Numbered from the stretch's first letter, positions 39,029-48,361 are shown. The stretch: 64,000 nt of DNA from Azorhizobium caulinodans ORS 571 (GCF_000010525.1 NC_009937.1:2547501-2611500), one strand, 5' to 3'. Made by a program: numbers and translations. Notes: a model not told the origin generated them from the sequence alone.

Positions 39029-39877
39029 ATGTCCGAGACTGCCGTGCCGCCGCCGATGCTCGACCATGTGGTGGTGAATGTCAGAGGCGCGCTGGATGAG
39101 GCCTTCGCCGCTTATCAGCGGCTCGGCTTCCAACTGACCGTGCGCGGACATCACACGCTTGGCTCTGCCAACCATCTGGCCATCTTCGACACGGCCTATC
39201 TGGAGTTGCTCGGCTATGAGCCGGGTAAAGGCGGCGGTCGCGCCGATCTCTGGGAGCACCCCGCGGGCCTTACCGGCCTGGCCTTCAAGGATGACGATGG
39301 GCGTTATGCTGATCTCGTCGCGCGCGGCGTGCCCGTTACGCCGCCGGCTGAATTTTCGCGACCTGTGCTGCTCGCCGACGGACCGCACGACGCCCGTTTC
39401 CGCGTGGTTCGCCTGTCACCCGGCGAGGTCCAGAACGGGCGCACCTTCTTCTGCCATCACTATACGCCCGATCTTGTCTGGCGGCCGGAATGGCAGCGTC
39501 ATCCCAATACCGCGGTATCGGTGCGGGACTTCGTCATTGCCACACGCGATCCCGCCCGTACCGCCTCTCTCTACGAGCGCATGTTCGGCCCGGGTGCGCT
39601 TCGATCCACCGGCGGAAATCTCTCCTTCGCCGCAGGTGCGACGACGATCCATATCCTCACGCCGGACGCAGCCGAGGCGCGCCTCGGGATGCCCGTGGAA
39701 CTGGGGCCGGACGGTACGGACCGCATGGTCGCGCTGGTCCTTCGCGTGAGCGACATAGCGGCGACCGGGCGCGTCCTGACCGGCAATGGCGTGACTGTAG
39801 AGGCTCTGCCGGGCAGCGGCCTCGTGGTGCCCGCATCCGAGGCGGCCGGGGCCGTGCTCGGCTTTGTGCCCCTCTGA
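39029..39877 (+). CDS. VOC / glyoxalase-like superfamily protein
   Basis: A 282-residue protein with two vicinal-oxygen-chelate-like modules. The first starts MLDHVVVNVRGALDEAFAAY and contains GHHTLGSANHLAIF and YLELLGYEPG; the second begins near residue 165 (VSVRDFVIATRDPARTASLY). This layout matches the Glyoxalase-like group, whose reactions are mostly unassigned. Likely metal-site histidines are in DHV and NHLAIF. A good AAGGAG Shine-Dalgarno precedes the start. No neighbour points to a substrate. Confidence 0.75.
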   Translation: MSETAVPPPMLDHVVVNVRGALDEAFAAYQRLGFQLTVRGHHTLGSANHLAIFDTAYLELLGYEPGKGGGRADLWEHPAGLTGLAFKDDDGRYADLVARGVPVTPPAEFSRPVLLADGPHDARFRVVRLSPGEVQNGRTFFCHHYTPDLVWRPEWQRHPNTAVSVRDFVIATRDPARTASLYERMFGPGALRSTGGNLSFAAGATTIHILTPDAAEARLGMPVELGPDGTDRMVALVLRVSDIAATGRVLTGNGVTVEALPGSGLVVPASEAAGAVLGFVPL

Positions 39878-39990
39878 GTGGGGTAGGGCTCCTTGGCCGT
39901 CGCCCTGCCCTGCCCTTCACGCGGCCGCCAAGCCGCCATCCCGCGGCTCGAAGACCTCGGAGCGCAGCCTTCGCAACTGCCGGCGCGCTT

Positions 39991-40431
39991 ATGACCGGGC
40001 TCGCGATCTATGGCGGGCTGTTTGTCACCGCCTTCATCGCCGCGACCATCCTGCCGCTGCAATCGGAGGCGGCGCTCGTGGCCCTGCTTCTGACCGGCGA
40101 TCGGCCTTGGTGGGCACTGGTGGCCGCGGCGAGCGCCGGCAATGTGCTGGGGTCGCTCACCAATTGGATGCTCGGGCGCGGGATCGAGCGCTATCGCGAT
40201 CGCAAATGGTTTCCCGCCGATGGCAAGGCGCTTGATCGCGCCCAGCGCTGGTATCGCCGCTATGGAAAGTGGTCGCTGCTGCTGAGCTGGGCTCCGGTGG
40301 TGGGCGATCCGCTGACCGTGATTGCGGGCGTGCTCCGGGAGCCGCTTGGCAGCTTCCTGCTTCTGGTCGGCATCGCCAAGGTCGCGCGCTACCTGATCCT
40401 GACGGCACTCACGCTCAATCTCTTCACGTGA
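39991..40431 (+). CDS. Small VTT/DedA-like membrane protein (YqaA type)
   Basis: A 146-residue membrane protein with about four helices. The segments TILPLQSEAALVALLLTG, GNVLGSLTNWMLGRG and LLLSWAPVVGDPLTVIAGVL match the short YqaA branch of the DedA/VTT superfamily; the conserved glycine-aspartate near PVVGDP is kept. DedA proteins are tied to lipid-carrier recycling and membrane energetics, but this branch is uncharacterised. Start at ATG 39991, because the frame further upstream runs through the preceding gene. Confidence 0.78.
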   Translation: MTGLAIYGGLFVTAFIAATILPLQSEAALVALLLTGDRPWWALVAAASAGNVLGSLTNWMLGRGIERYRDRKWFPADGKALDRAQRWYRRYGKWSLLLSWAPVVGDPLTVIAGVLREPLGSFLLLVGIAKVARYLILTALTLNLFT

Positions 40432-40511
40432 TGTGGAGCATGAGGATAAGCCGAAAATCGGCTCTGCCAGCAGATGGTTGGTTCCATCTTCTCATGTGGA
40501 GAAGCGGTGGA

Positions 40512-41306
40512 TCAGGCCTCGAAAATCATTCCGTCGAACGCGGGAATGATGCGTTCGGGCAGGCGTGCCTTCAGCTTCCCATAGTCTAGATCGGTATGGA
40601 GGTTCGTGAGGATGGTGCGGGCAGGGCGCATGCGCTCCTCATGCTCCAGCGCCTCCGAAAGGCTGAAATGGCTTGGGTGGGGCGTTTCACGCAGTGCATC
40701 AAGAATCCAGACGTCAAGATTCTCCAAGGCTTTCAGACTGTTCTGCGGAAAAGCGCTGACGTCGCTTGAATAGGCGACGCCACCAAATCTGAAGCCGAAC
40801 GAATCGATGTCGCCATGGTGCTGGCGGAACGGCAAGGCGGTTATGGGACCGCCCTGCCCCGGCACGGTGATCTCGCGGCCCTCATGAAAGCGGTGCTCGG
40901 TGAGGATGGGCGGATAGTTGCTGCCCGGCGGCGTCACGAAGCAGTAGCCGAAGCGCGCGTGCATGGCGCGGGCGGTCTCCTCGTCCATATACACGTCCAT
41001 GCGGCGGCGGTTGTGGATGACCAGCGGGCGCACGTCGTCGATGCCGTGGGTGTGGTCGGCATGCTCATGGGTGATGAGAAGGGCATCCACATGGGTGACG
41101 CCCACGTCCAGCAACTGTTCGCGCAGGTCTGGAGAGGCGTCGACGAGCACGGTGGTCACGCCGTCGGGGCCGGTGCGCTGGACAAGCAGGGAGCAGCGGC
41201 GGCGGCGGTTGCGCGGTTCGTTCGGATCGCAGGCGCCCCAGCCCTGCCCCACGCGGGGAACGCCGCCGGAAGAGCCACAGCCCAGAATGGTGAATTTGAG
41301 CGTCAT
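40512..41306 (-). CDS. MBL-fold metal-dependent hydrolase, PhnP-like
   Basis: A 264-residue metallo-beta-lactamase-fold hydrolase. The metal motif THEHADHTHGIDD places H80, H82, D84 and H85; a further ligand is in PFRQHHGDIDS, and the product end has TNLHTDLDYGKL. It begins MTLKFTILGCGSSGGVPRVG, as do PhnP-type phosphodiesterases and a conserved alphaproteobacterial group usually found beside metG and tatD. Those genes are not here. A phosphodiester substrate is inferred from the fold. Cytoplasmic. Confidence 0.85.
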   Translation of the reverse strand: MTLKFTILGCGSSGGVPRVGQGWGACDPNEPRNRRRRCSLLVQRTGPDGVTTVLVDASPDLREQLLDVGVTHVDALLITHEHADHTHGIDDVRPLVIHNRRRMDVYMDEETARAMHARFGYCFVTPPGSNYPPILTEHRFHEGREITVPGQGGPITALPFRQHHGDIDSFGFRFGGVAYSSDVSAFPQNSLKALENLDVWILDALRETPHPSHFSLSEALEHEERMRPARTILTNLHTDLDYGKLKARLPERIIPAFDGMIFEA

Positions 41307-41500
41307 GGGAAGCCCGCCTGCACCGCCTTCGCGCGGCCTTTCGACCCTTAGGCCGTGTCAGGGGATTCTCCAAGCCTCCCCCTCCCTCCGCCGAAAGCTG
41401 CGGCGGGGCGGCAGGCGCCCGCAACATTTTGCTTAACGCAGCGTTGAGCACGCGAAACGGGCGTCCCGTTCGCGCGGTGCCCTGGCGGGGGTGAAAGAGA

Positions 41501-43357
41501 ATGTTCAACGATCCGGGCCTCGCCCGTGTCACGAGGCCGGTTCACCGGGAAAGCCGCACGCTGGTTTTTCTCGGCGCGCTCGCGCTCATCGCGGTGGTCT
41601 ATATCGGGCGCGAGGTGTTCGTGCCCGTCGCCCTGGCCGTGCTGCTCAGCTTCGTTCTTTCTCCCGTTCTGCTGGTGCTGCGGCGGCTCCGCATCCCGCG
41701 CACGTTGGGGGTGGCCGGCGTCGTCATGCTCACTTTCATCGGACTCCTCGCCCTCGGCGCGGTCGTCGCCACGCAGGTCGGACAGTTGGCCAGTGATCTG
41801 CCGCACTATCAGGCGAACGTACGCGACAAGATCCGGGATCTGAAAAGCACGGCCTCGGGTTCGGCCACCATGGAGCGCGTGGCGGGCATGCTCCAGGACC
41901 TCTCGAGCGAGCTCGACCGGCCCGACCCGCAGCCGAAGTTCCAGCTCGATGCCGCCGCTGCGGCCCAGCGCCCCATCCCGGTGGAAATACGGGCGCCGGA
42001 ACTCGGCACGCTGGCCATGCTGCGCTCGCTGGGCGAGCCGCTGCTGCATCCGCTGGCAACCACCGGCATCATCTTCATCTTCCTCATCTTCATCCTTCTC
42101 CAGCGGGAGGACCTGAGGAACCGCTTCATCCGTCTGGCCGGGGCGCACGACATCCAGCGCACGACGGCGGCGCTGGATGATGCGGGAGCCCGTCTCTCTC
42201 GTTTCCTGCTGACGCAGGTGGTGCTCAATGCGGGGTTCGGCTGTGTCATTGGCCTCGGGCTCGGCCTCATCGGCGTGCCGAGTGCCATGCTGTGGGGGCT
42301 GCTCGCCGCTGTCCTGCGCTTCGTGCCTTACATCGGTGCGATCATCGCGGCGCTGTTGCCCTCCGCGCTCGCACTGGCGGTGGATCCCGGCTGGTCCATG
42401 GTTGTGTGGTGCATTGTCCTGTTCGCGGTGGTGGAGCCCGTGGTGGGGCACATCATCGAGCCGCTCCTCTACGGACGCAGCACCGGGCTCTCGCCCGTCG
42501 CCGTCATCGCCTCCGCCACCTTCTGGACCTGGCTCTGGGGGCCCATCGGCCTTGTGCTCGCGACACCGCTGACGTTGTGCCTGGTGGTGCTGGGCCGGCA
42601 TGTGGACCAGCTCGAATTTCTCGACGTGATGCTGGGTGACAGTCCCCCCCTGAGCGCACCGGAACTGTTCTACCAGCGCATGCTGGCCGGCGACCCGGTC
42701 GAGGCGTCAGGCACGGCGGAGGATTTCCTGAAAGACCACGCTTTGTGCGCCTATGTGGACGAGGTCGCCCTGCCCGCGCTGCGTCTCGCGCAGGCCGACT
42801 TCGAGCGCGGGGCCCTCGATCTGGAGCGTGTCGAGCGGATCCGGCTCAGCGTGCAGGAACTCGTCTATACGCTCGGCCCCGGCGAGGACGAGGCTGTCGC
42901 CGCGACCGAGAGTGCACCGACGGCCGATCGGCCCATCCTGTGCATCGGCGCGCGCACCGGCCTTGATGAAGCGGCGGCGATGCTCGCCGCCATGGTGCTG
43001 GGCGCCAACGGCCTGACCGCTCAGGTGGAGGGGCCGAGCCGGCTCCAGCGGGCGAGCCTCATCAGCCTTGATGCCACGCAGGCGGCGATGATCCTGGTCT
43101 CTGCCATGGACAGCAACAGCACCGCGCTGCTCCGCTACGCCGTGCGGCGCCTGCGCCGCCGCCTGCCGCATGCGGTGATCCTGCTGGGCGCGTGGGGACT
43201 TTCGGACGACCGCAGCCTGCGCAACAGCCTGGAGGAGCATGGCGATCCGGTTTCGGCGCGCATGTGCGACGCGCTGTCCGCGGCACGCCGGCTGCTGCCG
43301 CCGCCTCCGCCGGACAAGACCCTGCCCCGCCTTGAACGGAGCGCGGCAGCGAGCTGA
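41501..43357 (+). CDS. AI-2E family transporter with long cytoplasmic C-terminal tail
   Basis: A 618-residue membrane protein. Residues 25-360 form the AI-2E/PerM domain: paired N-terminal helices (LVFLGALALIAVVYIG, VALAVLLSFVLSPVL) and a conserved GVPSAMLWGLLAAVLRFVPY and EPLLYGRSTGLSPVAVI region. After the last helix, about 245 residues continue as a mostly soluble domain with alternating alpha/beta character (ILCIGARTGLDEAAAMLAAM), which is longer than usual for the family. Relatives export small molecules or act as ion antiporters; the substrate here is unknown. Confidence 0.82.
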   Translation: MFNDPGLARVTRPVHRESRTLVFLGALALIAVVYIGREVFVPVALAVLLSFVLSPVLLVLRRLRIPRTLGVAGVVMLTFIGLLALGAVVATQVGQLASDLPHYQANVRDKIRDLKSTASGSATMERVAGMLQDLSSELDRPDPQPKFQLDAAAAAQRPIPVEIRAPELGTLAMLRSLGEPLLHPLATTGIIFIFLIFILLQREDLRNRFIRLAGAHDIQRTTAALDDAGARLSRFLLTQVVLNAGFGCVIGLGLGLIGVPSAMLWGLLAAVLRFVPYIGAIIAALLPSALALAVDPGWSMVVWCIVLFAVVEPVVGHIIEPLLYGRSTGLSPVAVIASATFWTWLWGPIGLVLATPLTLCLVVLGRHVDQLEFLDVMLGDSPPLSAPELFYQRMLAGDPVEASGTAEDFLKDHALCAYVDEVALPALRLAQADFERGALDLERVERIRLSVQELVYTLGPGEDEAVAATESAPTADRPILCIGARTGLDEAAAMLAAMVLGANGLTAQVEGPSRLQRASLISLDATQAAMILVSAMDSNSTALLRYAVRRLRRRLPHAVILLGAWGLSDDRSLRNSLEEHGDPVSARMCDALSAARRLLPPPPPDKTLPRLERSAAAS

Positions 43358-43423
43358 CGCGACCGGCAGGGCTTGCGGCGTACGCCGCCCTGTGGATGGC
43401 TAGGCCTCCAACGGGAGGCAACA

Positions 43424-44050
43424 ATGACACTTGAGACATGGGCCGCGTTCGCACTGGCATCGGCCATTCTTCTCGCCATTCCCGGCCCGACGATCCTGCT
43501 CGTCATCTCCTATGCGCTCGGTCATGGCCGCCGTCCGGCGGCTGCCATCGTCGCCGGCGTCGCGCTCGGCGACCTGACGGCCATGACCGCGTCGATGCTG
43601 GGTCTCGGGGCGGTACTGGCCGCCTCCGCGGCGCTTTTCACGGGGCTCCGCTGGATCGGCGGCGCCTATCTCGTCTATCTCGGCATCAAGCTCTGGCGTG
43701 CACCGGTGCAGCCGCTTGAGGCCGCGCCCGTGCAGAACGATCGGCTGGCGCGCATCGGCTTCCACGCCTTCGCGGTGACGGCGCTGAACCCGAAGAGCAT
43801 CGTCTTCTTCGTCGCCTTCGTGCCGCAGTTTATCGAGGCATCAGCGCCGCTGCTGCCGCAGGTGGCGGTGATGGAGCTGACCTTCGTCACGCTCGCTGCC
43901 CTCAATGCCGCGCTCTATGGCTGGCTCGCGGCGTCGGCCCGCGCGCGGTTCGCCAGCGTTACCGCCCGGCGCGCCGTCAATCGCGCCGGGGGCGGGTTGT
44001 TGATGGGGGCCGGCCTGCTCGCCGCCGGTTGGCGCAAGGCCGCGGCCTAA
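43424..44050 (+). CDS. LysE/RhtB-family exporter
   Basis: A 208-residue inner-membrane protein with about six helices. The N-terminal segment AIPGPTILLVISYALGHGRR and the following GVALGDLTAMTASMLGLGA match the LysE/RhtB family, which exports amino acids and related compounds. ALNPKSIVFFVAFVPQF is the second conserved block. ATG 43424 has a GGGAGG Shine-Dalgarno; the in-frame ATG 17 codons upstream has none. It converges on lldD with only 7 bases between them. Confidence 0.88.
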   Translation: MTLETWAAFALASAILLAIPGPTILLVISYALGHGRRPAAAIVAGVALGDLTAMTASMLGLGAVLAASAALFTGLRWIGGAYLVYLGIKLWRAPVQPLEAAPVQNDRLARIGFHAFAVTALNPKSIVFFVAFVPQFIEASAPLLPQVAVMELTFVTLAALNAALYGWLAASARARFASVTARRAVNRAGGGLLMGAGLLAAGWRKAAA

Positions 44051-44057
44051 AGGCGGC

Positions 44058-45206
44058 TCAGACCCGGCGCGGCGTGTGGAGCGCGGCGGGAGTGACGCTG
44101 CGCACGTCCGTGAGGCCGGCGAGGGCCATGCTGGTGTCGAGTTCCTTGCGCAGGATTTCAAGCACCTGCGTCACGCCCCCCTGCCCTCCTGCCGCGAGGC
44201 CATAAAGCCAGGAGCGGCCGATCAGGCAGCCCCGCGCGCCGAGCGCCAGCGCCTTCAGCACGTCCTGCCCGGTGCGGATACCGCCATCGAGCAGGATTTC
44301 CGTGCGCGAGCCCACCGCCGAGGCGATCTCCGGCAGCACGCTGATGCTGGCGGGAGCGCTGTCAAGCTGGCGTCCGCCATGGTTCGACACGACGATGGCA
44401 TCCGCGCCATGGTCGGCGGCGATGCGGGCGTCCTCGGGATCAAGGATGCCCTTCAGGACCAGCTTGCCGGGCCACAGGCTCCGGATCCATGCGACATCCT
44501 TCCAGCTCAGAGAGGGGTCGAACTGCTGCGCCACCCACTGGGCCATGGCGTTGAGATTCTTGCCCGCCGGCATCCAGCCCTGAAGATTGCCGAAGCTGCG
44601 GCGCTGGCCGCGCAACACGTTCAGCGCCCAGCCGGGCTTGGTGGCGATGTCGAGCGCATTGGCGAGGGTGAGGCGCGGCGGCACGCTGAGGCCGTTCTTG
44701 ATGTCGCGATGGCGCTGGCCGTGGGCGGCGAGATCCAGCGTCAGCACCAGCACCGGGCAGCCGGCGGCGCGCGCCCGCTCCACCAGCGACTGGGTGAAGG
44801 CCCGGTCCCGCATCACATAGAGCTGGAACCAGAAAGGCTTGTCCACCGCCCCCGCCACATCCTCGATGGAGCAGATGGACATGGTGCTGAGCGTGAAGGG
44901 CACGCCGAAGGCCTGCGCGGCCCGCGCGCCGAGGATCTCGCCATCGGCATGAAACAGCCCGGTGAGGCCAGTGGGCGCGATGCCCACCGGGATGGTGACG
45001 TCCTGTCCCAGGAAGGTGGTCGCAACATTGCGCTTCGAGACGTCCACCATCACACGCTGGCGCAGGCGGAGCGCATCGAGTTCGGCATAATTGGCGGCGA
45101 GCGTGCGCTCGTCATAGGAGCCGCGCTGGGCATATTCGAACATGGCACGCGGAATGCGGCGGCGCGCGATGTCGCGCAGATCGGCAATATTGGTGACGGG
45201 CGCCAC
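44058..45206 (-). CDS. lldD: FMN-dependent alpha-hydroxy-acid (L-lactate) dehydrogenase
   Basis: A 382-residue enzyme of the LldD/glycolate-oxidase family, which oxidises L-2-hydroxyacids with FMN and passes electrons to quinone or oxygen. Family marks are IPRAMFEYAQRGSYDE, PVGIAPTGLTGLFHADGE, FWFQLYVMRDR and the active-site SNHGGRQLD (histidine near 275), with DGGIRTGQDVLKALALGA binding FMN phosphate. It starts at GTG 45206. It is last in line behind the L-rhamnonate genes, whose final hydrolase should release L-lactate plus pyruvate, so L-lactate is its likely substrate. Confidence 0.9.
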   Translation of the reverse strand: MAPVTNIADLRDIARRRIPRAMFEYAQRGSYDERTLAANYAELDALRLRQRVMVDVSKRNVATTFLGQDVTIPVGIAPTGLTGLFHADGEILGARAAQAFGVPFTLSTMSICSIEDVAGAVDKPFWFQLYVMRDRAFTQSLVERARAAGCPVLVLTLDLAAHGQRHRDIKNGLSVPPRLTLANALDIATKPGWALNVLRGQRRSFGNLQGWMPAGKNLNAMAQWVAQQFDPSLSWKDVAWIRSLWPGKLVLKGILDPEDARIAADHGADAIVVSNHGGRQLDSAPASISVLPEIASAVGSRTEILLDGGIRTGQDVLKALALGARGCLIGRSWLYGLAAGGQGGVTQVLEILRKELDTSMALAGLTDVRSVTPAALHTPRRV

Positions 45207-45226
45207 GGCAAAGCCTCATCGGAACG

Positions 45227-45256
45227 CAAAACGCGCGCACCGGATGGCGCGCGCGT
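45227..45256 (-). terminator. Hairpin with T-run just before lldD (possible attenuator)
   Basis: An eight-base stem (45231-45238 with 45249-45256) and ten-base loop, followed on the minus strand by TTTTGCG. It ends about 20 bases before the lldD start, leaving no room for a separate promoter, so partial termination or attenuation is more likely than a full stop. Confidence 0.45.
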
Positions 45257-45325
45257 CGAAGCTCTTAGACCCGGCGAGCCGGCAACGGAAGCGCCGGCGC
45301 TGCCGCATGCGCTTCCTCCTTTGGC

Positions 45326-46648
45326 CTACCGGCGCCCGCCCGCCGGGGCCTTCACCTTAATGGCGAGGCAGAGGATGGCGGCGATCACCGGGCCGGCGGC
45401 CAGCGTCAGCAGGGCCGGCGTGAAGCTCTGGGTGGTGTCCTTGATCCAGCCCACGAGATAGGGACCGGCGAAGCCGCCGATCTGGGCAAAGCCGTTGATG
45501 GCGGCCAGCCCCGCCGCAGCGGCAGCGCCGGTGAGGAACTGCGTCGGCAGCGACCAGAATACGCCCAGCACCGCCCACACACCGAAGGCAGCCGCGCTGA
45601 TCAGCATCAGCCCGACCAGCGGCGTCGGCGCTACGGCACTCGCCGCGAGGAACAGGCCGCCGAAGAGCGCCGCGAGAGCCGTGTGCCACTTGCGCTCGCC
45701 GGTGCGGTCGGAACTGCGGGCCACGAGCACGAGGCCGATCGCGGCGAAGACGAAGGGCACGGCGGTGACAAAGCCGGTCTGAATGTCGGAGAGGCCGCCG
45801 ATGGAGCGTACGATCTGCGGCAGCCAGAGCACTACCCCGTACACCGCCATGGCGTTGAACATGTAGATGAGGGTGAGCAACCACACACGCGGATCGCGGA
45901 AGATCGCGCCATATTCGTGCGCGCCGGTGTTGGCGACCTCCCGGTTCTCGCGCTCCAGTTCGGCGATGAGCCACTCGCGCTCCGCTTCGTCCAGCCAGCG
46001 GCCATCCTGCGGACGGTCCACGAGATAGAAGAAGGTGAAGACACCGAGGATCACCGCCGGCAGGCCCTCGAGGATGAAGAGCCACTGCCAGTTGGCGAGC
46101 CCGTGCCAGTTGGGCACGGTGGCGAGGATCCAGCCGGAGATGGGGGCGCCGATCACGGTGGACAGGACGGTGGCCGTCATGAAGCCGGCGGTCGCCTTGG
46201 CGCGGTCGCGGGCCGGGAACCAGTAGGTCAGATAGAGCAGGATGCCGGGCACGAAGCCGGCTTCGGCCGCGCCCAGCAGGAAGCGCAGGATATAAAAGCT
46301 GGTCTCGCCCTGGATGAAAGCCATGGCACAGGAGATGAGGCCCCACGTCACCATGATGCGGGCGATCCAGATGCGGGCGCCCACCTTGTGCATCATCATG
46401 TTGCTGGGGATCTCGAAGGCGATGTAGCCGAGGAAGAAGACGCCGGCGCCGAACCCGTAGGCGGTCGCCGAAAGCCCGAGATCCTTGTTCATGTGCGTGG
46501 CGGCAAAGCCCACGTTCACACGGTCGAGGTAATTCACGATGAACAGGACGAAGCAGTAAAAGACGATCCGCCAGCGCAGCTTGGAAGCGATGCGCTTGCG
46601 CATGGCTTCGCCGTCGGCAGCAGATGCATCCATGGCGATGGATGACAT
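45326..46648 (-). CDS. MFS transporter, anion:cation symporter group (copy 1)
   Basis: A 440-residue, 12-helix major facilitator of the ACS group, which imports sugar acids and similar anions with protons. Marks are NYLDRVNVGFAATHMNKDLG, AFEIPSNMMMHKVGARIWIA and GAAEAGFVPGILLYLTYWFP. The ATG at 46648 has a GGGAG Shine-Dalgarno eight bases upstream; an in-frame ATG at 46666 lacks one. It lies between the SDR and lldD genes of the L-rhamnonate operon and resembles the second carrier at the operon head. Uptake of L-rhamnonate or a related aldonate is inferred. Confidence 0.87.
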   Translation of the reverse strand: MSSIAMDASAADGEAMRKRIASKLRWRIVFYCFVLFIVNYLDRVNVGFAATHMNKDLGLSATAYGFGAGVFFLGYIAFEIPSNMMMHKVGARIWIARIMVTWGLISCAMAFIQGETSFYILRFLLGAAEAGFVPGILLYLTYWFPARDRAKATAGFMTATVLSTVIGAPISGWILATVPNWHGLANWQWLFILEGLPAVILGVFTFFYLVDRPQDGRWLDEAEREWLIAELERENREVANTGAHEYGAIFRDPRVWLLTLIYMFNAMAVYGVVLWLPQIVRSIGGLSDIQTGFVTAVPFVFAAIGLVLVARSSDRTGERKWHTALAALFGGLFLAASAVAPTPLVGLMLISAAAFGVWAVLGVFWSLPTQFLTGAAAAAGLAAINGFAQIGGFAGPYLVGWIKDTTQSFTPALLTLAAGPVIAAILCLAIKVKAPAGGRR

Positions 46649-46689
46649 GGCCGTTTCTCCCAGCATGAATATTGGCGTTTTTTATTGGA

Positions 46690-46716
46690 CGCCGGCGGAA
46701 ACGTTGTCCGCCGGCG
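46690..46716. other. Perfect 10-bp hairpin between SDR and MFS genes
   Basis: CGCCGGCGGA at 46690-46699 pairs with 46707-46716 around a seven-base loop. There is no T-run on the minus strand, so it looks like an mRNA stability or processing element rather than a terminator. Confidence 0.45.
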
Positions 46717-46742
46717 ACAGAGGGCACCCGAATGGTCGGTGC

Positions 46743-47492
46743 TCAGTAGGTGGCGCGGCCGCCCGAGACGTCGAACACGCCGCCGGTGGAGAAGGAGCAT
46801 TCTTCCGAGGCGAGCCAGCACACCAGTGCCGCCACTTCCTCGATCTGACCGAAGCGGCCCATGGGGATCTTGGACAGCATGAAGTCGATGTGCGCCTGGG
46901 TCATCTGGTCGAAGATGGCGGTGCGCACCGCTGCGGGGGTAACGCAGTTCACGGTGATCTTGTTCTTCGCCAGTTCCTTGCCCAGCGACTTGGTGAGGCC
47001 GATCACGCCCGCCTTGGAGGCGCTGTAGGCCGGGGCGTTCGGATTGCCTTCCTTGCCGGCGATGGAGGCGATGTTGACGATGCGCCCGTAGTCCTTCTCC
47101 AGCATGTAAGGCACCACGGCCTTGTCGCAGTAGAAGACGCCGTTGAGGTTGATGTCGATCACCTTGCGCCAGTCCTCGACCGGATAGGTCCAGGTGGTGG
47201 TGTTGGGGCCGGTTATGCCGGCGCTCGCGACCAGGATGTCGATCTGCCCGAAGGTGTCGGCCACCGTCTTGGCGGCGGCTTCCACCGCCGGCCAGTCGGA
47301 CACGTCGAGGGCGACGCCGATGGCGTTGGCGCCGAGCCCGGCCTTGGCCGTCTCGATGGCGGCGGGATCGCGATCCCAGATCGCCACCTTGCCGCCCTCG
47401 GCGATGATGCGCTGGGCGATGGCGAGGCCGATGCCGGCCGCACCGCCGGTGACGACCGCGACGCGGCCCGAAAAGCGAGTGCTATCAACCAT
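46743..47492 (-). CDS. SDR dehydrogenase, probably 2-keto-3-deoxy-L-rhamnonate 4-dehydrogenase
   Basis: A 249-residue classical short-chain dehydrogenase. The cofactor motif TGGAAGIG is at residues 15-22, with D40 after the second strand favouring NAD+. The catalytic residues are S143, Y156 and K160 (PAYSASK). In the diketo-hydrolase L-rhamnose route, an SDR (LRA5) oxidises 2-keto-3-deoxy-L-rhamnonate to the 2,4-diketo acid. The gene starts within the stop of the FAH hydrolase (TAATG) and lies one gene from the dehydratase, supporting this role. Activity on the L-fuconate analogue is an alternative. Confidence 0.84.
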   Translation of the reverse strand: MVDSTRFSGRVAVVTGGAAGIGLAIAQRIIAEGGKVAIWDRDPAAIETAKAGLGANAIGVALDVSDWPAVEAAAKTVADTFGQIDILVASAGITGPNTTTWTYPVEDWRKVIDINLNGVFYCDKAVVPYMLEKDYGRIVNIASIAGKEGNPNAPAYSASKAGVIGLTKSLGKELAKNKITVNCVTPAAVRTAIFDQMTQAHIDFMLSKIPMGRFGQIEEVAALVCWLASEECSFSTGGVFDVSGGRATY

Positions 47493-48346
47493 TACTTCTT
47501 CTCCCAGGCGACGCAGGTCTGCTTCTGACGGCCGAGCTTGTCGATACCCAGCTCAATGACGTCGCCGGCCTTGAGATAGACCGCCTCGGGCTTGATGCCC
47601 ATGCCGACGCCCGGAGGGGTGCCGGTGGTGATGATGTCACCCGGCAGCAGGGTCATGAATTCCGACAGGTAGCTCACGATGGTCTTCACATCGAAGATCA
47701 TGGTGGACGTGTTGCCGGTCTGGCGGCGCTGGCCGTTCACGTCCAGCCACATGCCGAGCTGCTGCACGTCGCCCACCTCGTCGGAGGTGACGAGCCACGG
47801 GCCGATGGGGCCGAAGGTGTCGCAGCCCTTGCCCTTGTCCCAGGTGCCGCCACGCTCGATCTGGTACTCGCGCTCCGACACGTCATTGATGAGGACGTAG
47901 CCGGCCACGTGATCGAGCGCCTCGTCCTTCGTGACGTAGGAGGCGCGCTTGCCGATGACGATGCCCAGTTCCACTTCCCAGTCGGTCTTCTTCGAGCCGC
48001 GCGGGATCACCACGGCGTCGTTCGGACCCTGGATGCAGGAGGTGGCCTTCATGAAGACCACCGGCTCGGACGGGATCGGCAGGTTCGATTCCGCCGCATG
48101 GTCGGTGAAGTTCAGGCCGATGGCGATGAACTTGGCCACGTTGGCAACCGGCGCGCCATAACGCGGCGTGCCCTCCACCACCGGCAAAGACGACACGTCC
48201 AGCGTCTTCAGCTTGGCCAGCCCCTCGGGCGTGATGGCCTCACCGGTGAGGTCGGAGATGACGCCCGACAGATCGCGGATCTTGCCGGCCTCATCGAGGA
48301 GGCCGGGCTTTTCCTGGCCCGCGGGGCCGTAACGCAGAAGCTTCAT
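47492..48346 (-). CDS. FAH-family hydrolase, probably 2,4-diketo-3-deoxy-L-rhamnonate hydrolase
   Basis: A 284-residue fumarylacetoacetate-hydrolase-fold enzyme. The metal site is E124 and E126 in DWEVELGIVIG and D155 in LINDVSERE. Further conserved segments are AIGLNFTDHAAESN, KATSCIQGPND and TTGTPPGVGMG. In the L-rhamnose diketo-hydrolase pathway this family (LRA6) cleaves the 2,4-diketo acid into pyruvate and L-lactate. It follows rhmD by 15 bases and overlaps the SDR start by one base, so the three are one unit. Confidence 0.86.
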   Translation of the reverse strand: MKLLRYGPAGQEKPGLLDEAGKIRDLSGVISDLTGEAITPEGLAKLKTLDVSSLPVVEGTPRYGAPVANVAKFIAIGLNFTDHAAESNLPIPSEPVVFMKATSCIQGPNDAVVIPRGSKKTDWEVELGIVIGKRASYVTKDEALDHVAGYVLINDVSEREYQIERGGTWDKGKGCDTFGPIGPWLVTSDEVGDVQQLGMWLDVNGQRRQTGNTSTMIFDVKTIVSYLSEFMTLLPGDIITTGTPPGVGMGIKPEAVYLKAGDVIELGIDKLGRQKQTCVAWEKK

Positions 48347-48361
48347 GGAATTTCGTTCGCC

